Source: Collimonas fungivorans Ter331 (GTDB lineage Bacteria > Pseudomonadota > Gammaproteobacteria > Burkholderiales > Burkholderiaceae_D). From it: DNA of 64,000 nucleotides. The notes beneath the pieces are model-generated. The model had not been told where the DNA came from. It was given only the letters and a program-made list of their open reading frames with translations, and did no database searches. The position numbers and the translations under genes are program-made. The stretch spans positions 5,007,424 to 5,071,423 of the forward strand of contig NC_015856.1 of the NCBI RefSeq assembly GCF_000221045.1, given 5' to 3'. Below, piece by piece: positions 61,071 to 64,000 of the stretch; within the stretch, counting starts at the first letter, position 1; every line of letters starts with the position of its first letter.

Positions 61071-62168
61071 ATGCATAAGCAAGTCACGGAAAAAGTCAGG
61101 GCAACACCGATCGCTGATCGCTTGCGCTCATATCCGCCAGCACTGGCCAGCCTATCCCGAGGTGTATTCGATGCGCGCAGCACGATGCGCATTGCAGCCA
61201 GCGCTGCCGGCATCGAATTGCGTGCAATGCCGGCGGCATCGATGAGCTTCAAGCGCGCTGCAACGCTGCGCCTGGATTCCTCCCACGGCGTACTGACCGC
61301 ACTCATTGACCTGTCCGGCCATCCGGCGCTTGAAGCGATCGCGCTCGACAGCGACCGTCAAAGGAGCACCGCGTTGGCCAACCTGTGGCTGGCGCCACTG
61401 CTCGAAACACTGGCGGCCAACGGCTATCCGCAGCCAAGCGTTGCGGAACTGACACTGACCGGCGCATCGACGGCGATACAGGGGCTGACATTTGGATTCC
61501 GGCTCGCAGCGACAGAGACTTGCCCTGGAGTTGCTGAGGTTGCCGTGATCGTCGATCTGCCGCTGCCGCTGGCGGCCCTGCTCGAGCGGCAATGGCTGGC
61601 TGCACCCGGCGCAGCGCAAGCATTACCCGCTGCACTATCCCTGCCCACCCATCTGCGGCTGCGCAGCCGCCATTGCAGCCAGACATTGCTCACTTCTTTA
61701 CGCTGCGGCGACATCTTGCTCGGCTGGCAACCGCGCGGAAACCACATACGCGGCGCAGCTATCGACAACGTCACGCTGCGCTGGGGCGTCGGCAACGGCT
61801 GGTGCGCTACCGCACAGGCAAGCGTCGCGGCACACACCATAACCCTGGAGAACAAACCTATGACGACCTACAATCTAGACAACGACCAGCTTGCGGAACG
61901 GGAAGTGACGGAAGCTGCAGAGCAGATCGATGTCGGACAGCTTGAGATCCCGGTCCATCTTGAGATTGTCACGCTTAATTTGCCGATAGCGCAAATCGCC
62001 GCGCTGGAATCCGGCTGCATCCTGGAGCTCCCAGTGCCGGTGGACGACGCCCAGATCCGGCTGGTTTCGCATGGCCAGGTTCTGGCGTTTGGCGAACTGG
62101 TAGCAGTCGGCGGCCAGCTAGGCCTGCAAATCCACCGCATGGCAGAACGCAATGACCGGCTCTCCTGA
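61071..62168 (+). CDS. sctQ: T3SS C-ring / sorting platform protein SctQ (HrcQ)
   Basis: 365 aa from ATG 61071 (MHKQVTEKVR). The N-terminal two-thirds are poorly conserved; a first SPOA-like part includes LRCGDILLGWQPRGNHIRGA, and a second SPOA domain at the end (LEIPVHLEIVTLNLPIAQIA; GCILELPVPVDDAQIRLVSH; LAFGELVAVGGQLGLQIHRM) is typical of FliN/SctQ. An internal start at 61860 may yield the SPOA2 fragment separately. It overlaps sctR by 17 bp. Confidence 0.93.
   Translation: MHKQVTEKVRATPIADRLRSYPPALASLSRGVFDARSTMRIAASAAGIELRAMPAASMSFKRAATLRLDSSHGVLTALIDLSGHPALEAIALDSDRQRSTALANLWLAPLLETLAANGYPQPSVAELTLTGASTAIQGLTFGFRLAATETCPGVAEVAVIVDLPLPLAALLERQWLAAPGAAQALPAALSLPTHLRLRSRHCSQTLLTSLRCGDILLGWQPRGNHIRGAAIDNVTLRWGVGNGWCATAQASVAAHTITLENKPMTTYNLDNDQLAEREVTEAAEQIDVGQLEIPVHLEIVTLNLPIAQIAALESGCILELPVPVDDAQIRLVSHGQVLAFGELVAVGGQLGLQIHRMAERNDRLS
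61847..61862 (+). promoter_or_regulatory. Internal ribosome site and start in sctQ (possible SctQ-C product)
   Basis: GGAG (61847-61850) precedes in-frame ATG 61860 (MTTYNLDNDQ) by 9 nt, at the boundary of the second SPOA domain. It would give a 102-aa C-terminal protein, as known for SctQ of Yersinia, Shigella and Salmonella. Confidence 0.6.
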
Positions 62169-62799
62169 TATTGCGTCGCTGCTGATCGCAGCGCTTGCCC
62201 TCGCCATCTTGCCGTTCGCCGCGATGGTGGTGACGTCTTATACGAAGATCGTCGTGGTGCTCGGTCTACTCCGCAACGCTCTCGGCTTGCAGCAAGTGCC
62301 GCCGACTTCGGTGCTGAACGGCGTTGCCATCATCATTTCATGCTTCGTGATGGCGCCGGTCGGCATGGAAGCTGTCAAGCACGCGCAGCTATCGAGCGAA
62401 CAAACCGCCGGATCGCAGATCATGCCGTTGTTCGATGCCGCGCGCGAGCCGTTTCGCACCTTTTTGCGCAAGCATACATCGGAACGCGAGAAGGCGTTTT
62501 TCATGCGCTCGGCCCGCCAGATATGGCCGCCGGAGCGAGCCGCGGAGCTGAAACCGGACGACTTGATCGTACTGGCGCCGGCGTTCGTATTGAGCGAACT
62601 GACCGCGGCTTTCAAGATCGGCTTCCTGCTATACCTGTGTTTCATCGTGATCGATCTGGTGATCGCCAATGTACTGATGGCATTGGGATTATCCCAGGTC
62701 AATCCGAGCAACGTCGCGATTCCATTCAAGCTGCTGCTGTTCATATCGCTGGACGGCTGGTCCACCTTGGTCCACGGACTCATATCCACTTATCGGTGA
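62152..62799 (+). CDS. sctR: T3SS export apparatus protein SctR (HrcR)
   Basis: 215 aa with four membrane helices; family motifs VTSYTKIVVVLGLLRNALGL, QQVPPTSVLNGVAIIISCFV and a C-terminal SQVNPSNVAIPFKLLLFISL. It forms the core of the inner-membrane export gate with SctS and SctT. Start ATG 62152 lies inside sctQ. Confidence 0.97.
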   Translation: MTGSPDIASLLIAALALAILPFAAMVVTSYTKIVVVLGLLRNALGLQQVPPTSVLNGVAIIISCFVMAPVGMEAVKHAQLSSEQTAGSQIMPLFDAAREPFRTFLRKHTSEREKAFFMRSARQIWPPERAAELKPDDLIVLAPAFVLSELTAAFKIGFLLYLCFIVIDLVIANVLMALGLSQVNPSNVAIPFKLLLFISLDGWSTLVHGLISTYR

Positions 62800-62803
62800 A
62801 GCC

Positions 62804-63064
62804 ATGGAATACGACGCAATCACCCACATGACGACGCAGGCGTTGACGCTGGCCCTGCTGGTATCCCTGCCGGTTGTCGGCATTGCCGCAATCACCGGCC
62901 TGGTAGTGGCTTTTCTGCAGGCGATTACCTCGCTGCAGGATTCCAGCATTTCGCAGGGCATTAAAATGATAGTCGTCACGGTGGTGGTGGTTATCAGCGC
63001 GCCATGGGCCGCCGCCGCGATCCAGAACTATGCGCGTTCGGTGTTCCAGGTGATCTTTCCATGA
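62804..63064 (+). CDS. sctS: T3SS export apparatus protein SctS (HrcS)
   Basis: 86 aa, two membrane helices (TLALLVSLPVVGIAAITGLV; FLQAITSLQDSSISQGIKMI) as in FliQ/SctS. It is 4 bp after sctR and overlaps the next gene by 4 bp. Confidence 0.97.
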   Translation: MEYDAITHMTTQALTLALLVSLPVVGIAAITGLVVAFLQAITSLQDSSISQGIKMIVVTVVVVISAPWAAAAIQNYARSVFQVIFP

Positions 63065-63939
63065 GCATCACACGTATCGGCAGCTGGGGCAACCTGAGCC
63101 AGGTGGAAGATGAGGAGCAGCCGATCCAGCTTCCGATTCCCGGCCATCATCGCCACCGGGCTTCTGCCCTGCGCGCCAGGCGGCAGTCGGCGCGGCGCGG
63201 CGCCAGCAGCGATCCAGAGCAGCTGGAATCAGGCGCCATGAGCGACGATTTGCTGATGATGCTGGAAGAGCATACCTCTTCGCAACGGAAAAAACTCAGC
63301 ACCGTAAATCTCCGCCAATCCGGCGAAGATGGCAGGCCGTCCGACCGCGACCAGCGCGAAGGCCGCCGCGACAGTGCCAGCCATGCCGGGCACATGCAAT
63401 TTCACGCCGCGGACGCGGCGCGAGTTATCGACACCATGCGGGTCGCCAAGCATCCCATCCGGGAAGAGGCCTCGTTGCTCGACACCTGGCCGTTGCCGCT
63501 CGGCGCCAAGTTGCCGTTGCAGGCCCAGGCGGCTGCCGAAACGGCATTGCTCGGAGCGCGCGACAACCTGGTTTCCGGCAAGGCGCAATCAGGCACAACC
63601 TACAGGATTCTGGCAATCATGCGCGAATTTTTGCAAATGCCGGTTGCAGCGCGCGCGCAGCCAACTACCTTGCACATGGTGCGCGACCGCCTGGTGGCGC
63701 TGATAGAAGCGGGAAAGCAGCCTGCATCGGCAGCAATTAAAGCCGGCGATCCGTCTTCCGCAATCCAGATGGTTCGATCCGGCCCGGCGTCCCGCCGAGC
63801 ACGCACTCCTGCCGAGGAAACCATGAGTCTGCTGTTGCCGCTGCTGTTGCTGAACCTGTCCCGCAAGCGCACAGACATGGAACGCGCGACCGGCATTGCG
63901 AAACTTTCCGCACTTATCCAGCGTGGCCGAGGATGGTAG
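63061..63939 (+). CDS. hpaA: HpaA-like T3SS regulatory/secreted protein
   Basis: 292 aa from ATG 63061 (MSITRIGSWG), overlapping sctS by 4 bp. The N-terminal half is Arg/Ser/Glu-rich and disordered (HHRHRASALRARRQSARRGA is a basic cluster that could be a nuclear signal, as described for Xanthomonas HpaA). The C-terminal half is helical (YRILAIMREFLQMPVAARAQ; EETMSLLLPLLLLNLSRKRT). HpaA binds HpaB and promotes pilus and translocon secretion; identity rests on position after sctS and general layout. Confidence 0.75.
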   Translation: MSITRIGSWGNLSQVEDEEQPIQLPIPGHHRHRASALRARRQSARRGASSDPEQLESGAMSDDLLMMLEEHTSSQRKKLSTVNLRQSGEDGRPSDRDQREGRRDSASHAGHMQFHAADAARVIDTMRVAKHPIREEASLLDTWPLPLGAKLPLQAQAAAETALLGARDNLVSGKAQSGTTYRILAIMREFLQMPVAARAQPTTLHMVRDRLVALIEAGKQPASAAIKAGDPSSAIQMVRSGPASRRARTPAEETMSLLLPLLLLNLSRKRTDMERATGIAKLSALIQRGRGW

Positions 63940-64000
63940 TCAAGTTCGTTCGCAAGCCAATGAATTCGCGCCTCGGCCTGTGGCCGGCAAACCGCACAGA
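63933..64000 (+). CDS. Start of probable SctD (HrcD), truncated by window edge
   Basis: ATG 63933 overlaps the hpaA stop by 7 bp and opens a frame of 22 codons (MVVKFVRKPMNSRLG and on) to the edge. Hrp2 clusters place hrcD/sctD after hpaA, but the visible residues are too few to confirm. Confidence 0.5.
   Translation, partial: MVVKFVRKPMNSRLGLWPANRT

Noticed and set aside
1-64000. CRISPR arrays, rRNA genes, complete insertion sequences or attachment sites
   Set aside because: None seen: no regularly spaced direct repeats, no rRNA segments, and the only IS is a fragment without ends. The tRNA-Arg has no visible 3'-end duplication in the window, though I could not search exhaustively.

Overview
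The window looks like a chromosomal accessory region of a betaproteobacterium, most likely Oxalobacteraceae (Collimonas-, Janthinobacterium- or Herbaspirillum-like). This is inferred from the cytochrome c5, DUF883/YqjE and NCS2 gene styles and from an hrp cluster ordered like that of Ralstonia solanacearum. No database search was possible, so the genus is a guess.

Layout. 1-5.1 kb holds housekeeping genes: DUF883, YqjE holin-like, an OmpA lipoprotein, cytochrome c5, tRNA-Arg(CCG), a CMD/HxlR divergent pair and nadC. A tadA tail and an IS3-family transposase relic (5.1-5.5 kb) mark a recombination boundary. 5.7-34.6 kb is an island of candidate type III effectors: two tandem CesT-like chaperones with a 592-aa protein; a 1173-aa autotransporter and, on the other strand, a decayed paralogue of its N-terminus; 727-, 905-, 610- and 1574-aa candidate effectors; a class I chaperone; an IagB-type transglycosylase; a SET-domain protein; and several small proteins. 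A propeller histidine kinase and a winged-helix response regulator with an altered receiver are embedded in it. 34.7-45.1 kb is a metabolic insert: ECF sigma factor, TonB receptor, AzgA-type permease, TrpF-like protein, PfkB kinase, exported nucleoside hydrolase, phytase-like esterase and a GntR regulator. It also carries relics of tonB and probably exbB. 45.3-64.0 kb is a nearly complete Hrp2-type T3SS: sctC, hrpB, sctT, sctO, sctN, sctL, sctK, sctJ, sctI and hrpB1 leftward; sctU, sctV, hpaP, sctQ, sctR, sctS, hpaA and the first codons of probably sctD rightward.

How it fits together. HrpB (49.7-51.1 kb) is an AraC regulator of the Ralstonia HrpB type, whose known target is the hrpII box TTCG-N16-TTCG. 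Reading upstream regions by eye I found nine perfect boxes, each pointing at a T3SS operon or an island gene. They tie the core apparatus at 46-64 kb to the effector island at 13-34 kb and pick out unrecognised proteins as probable HrpB-regulon members. Two boxes carry the identical 9-mer GCAATAATC exactly 30 bp downstream.

The least familiar biology is the HrpB-box operon encoding two small proteins, an IagB transglycosylase and a SET-domain protein, together with the set of unrecognised large effectors. Separately, a TGGTACGWACCA motif in three places suggests that the GntR regulator controls the nucleoside operon.
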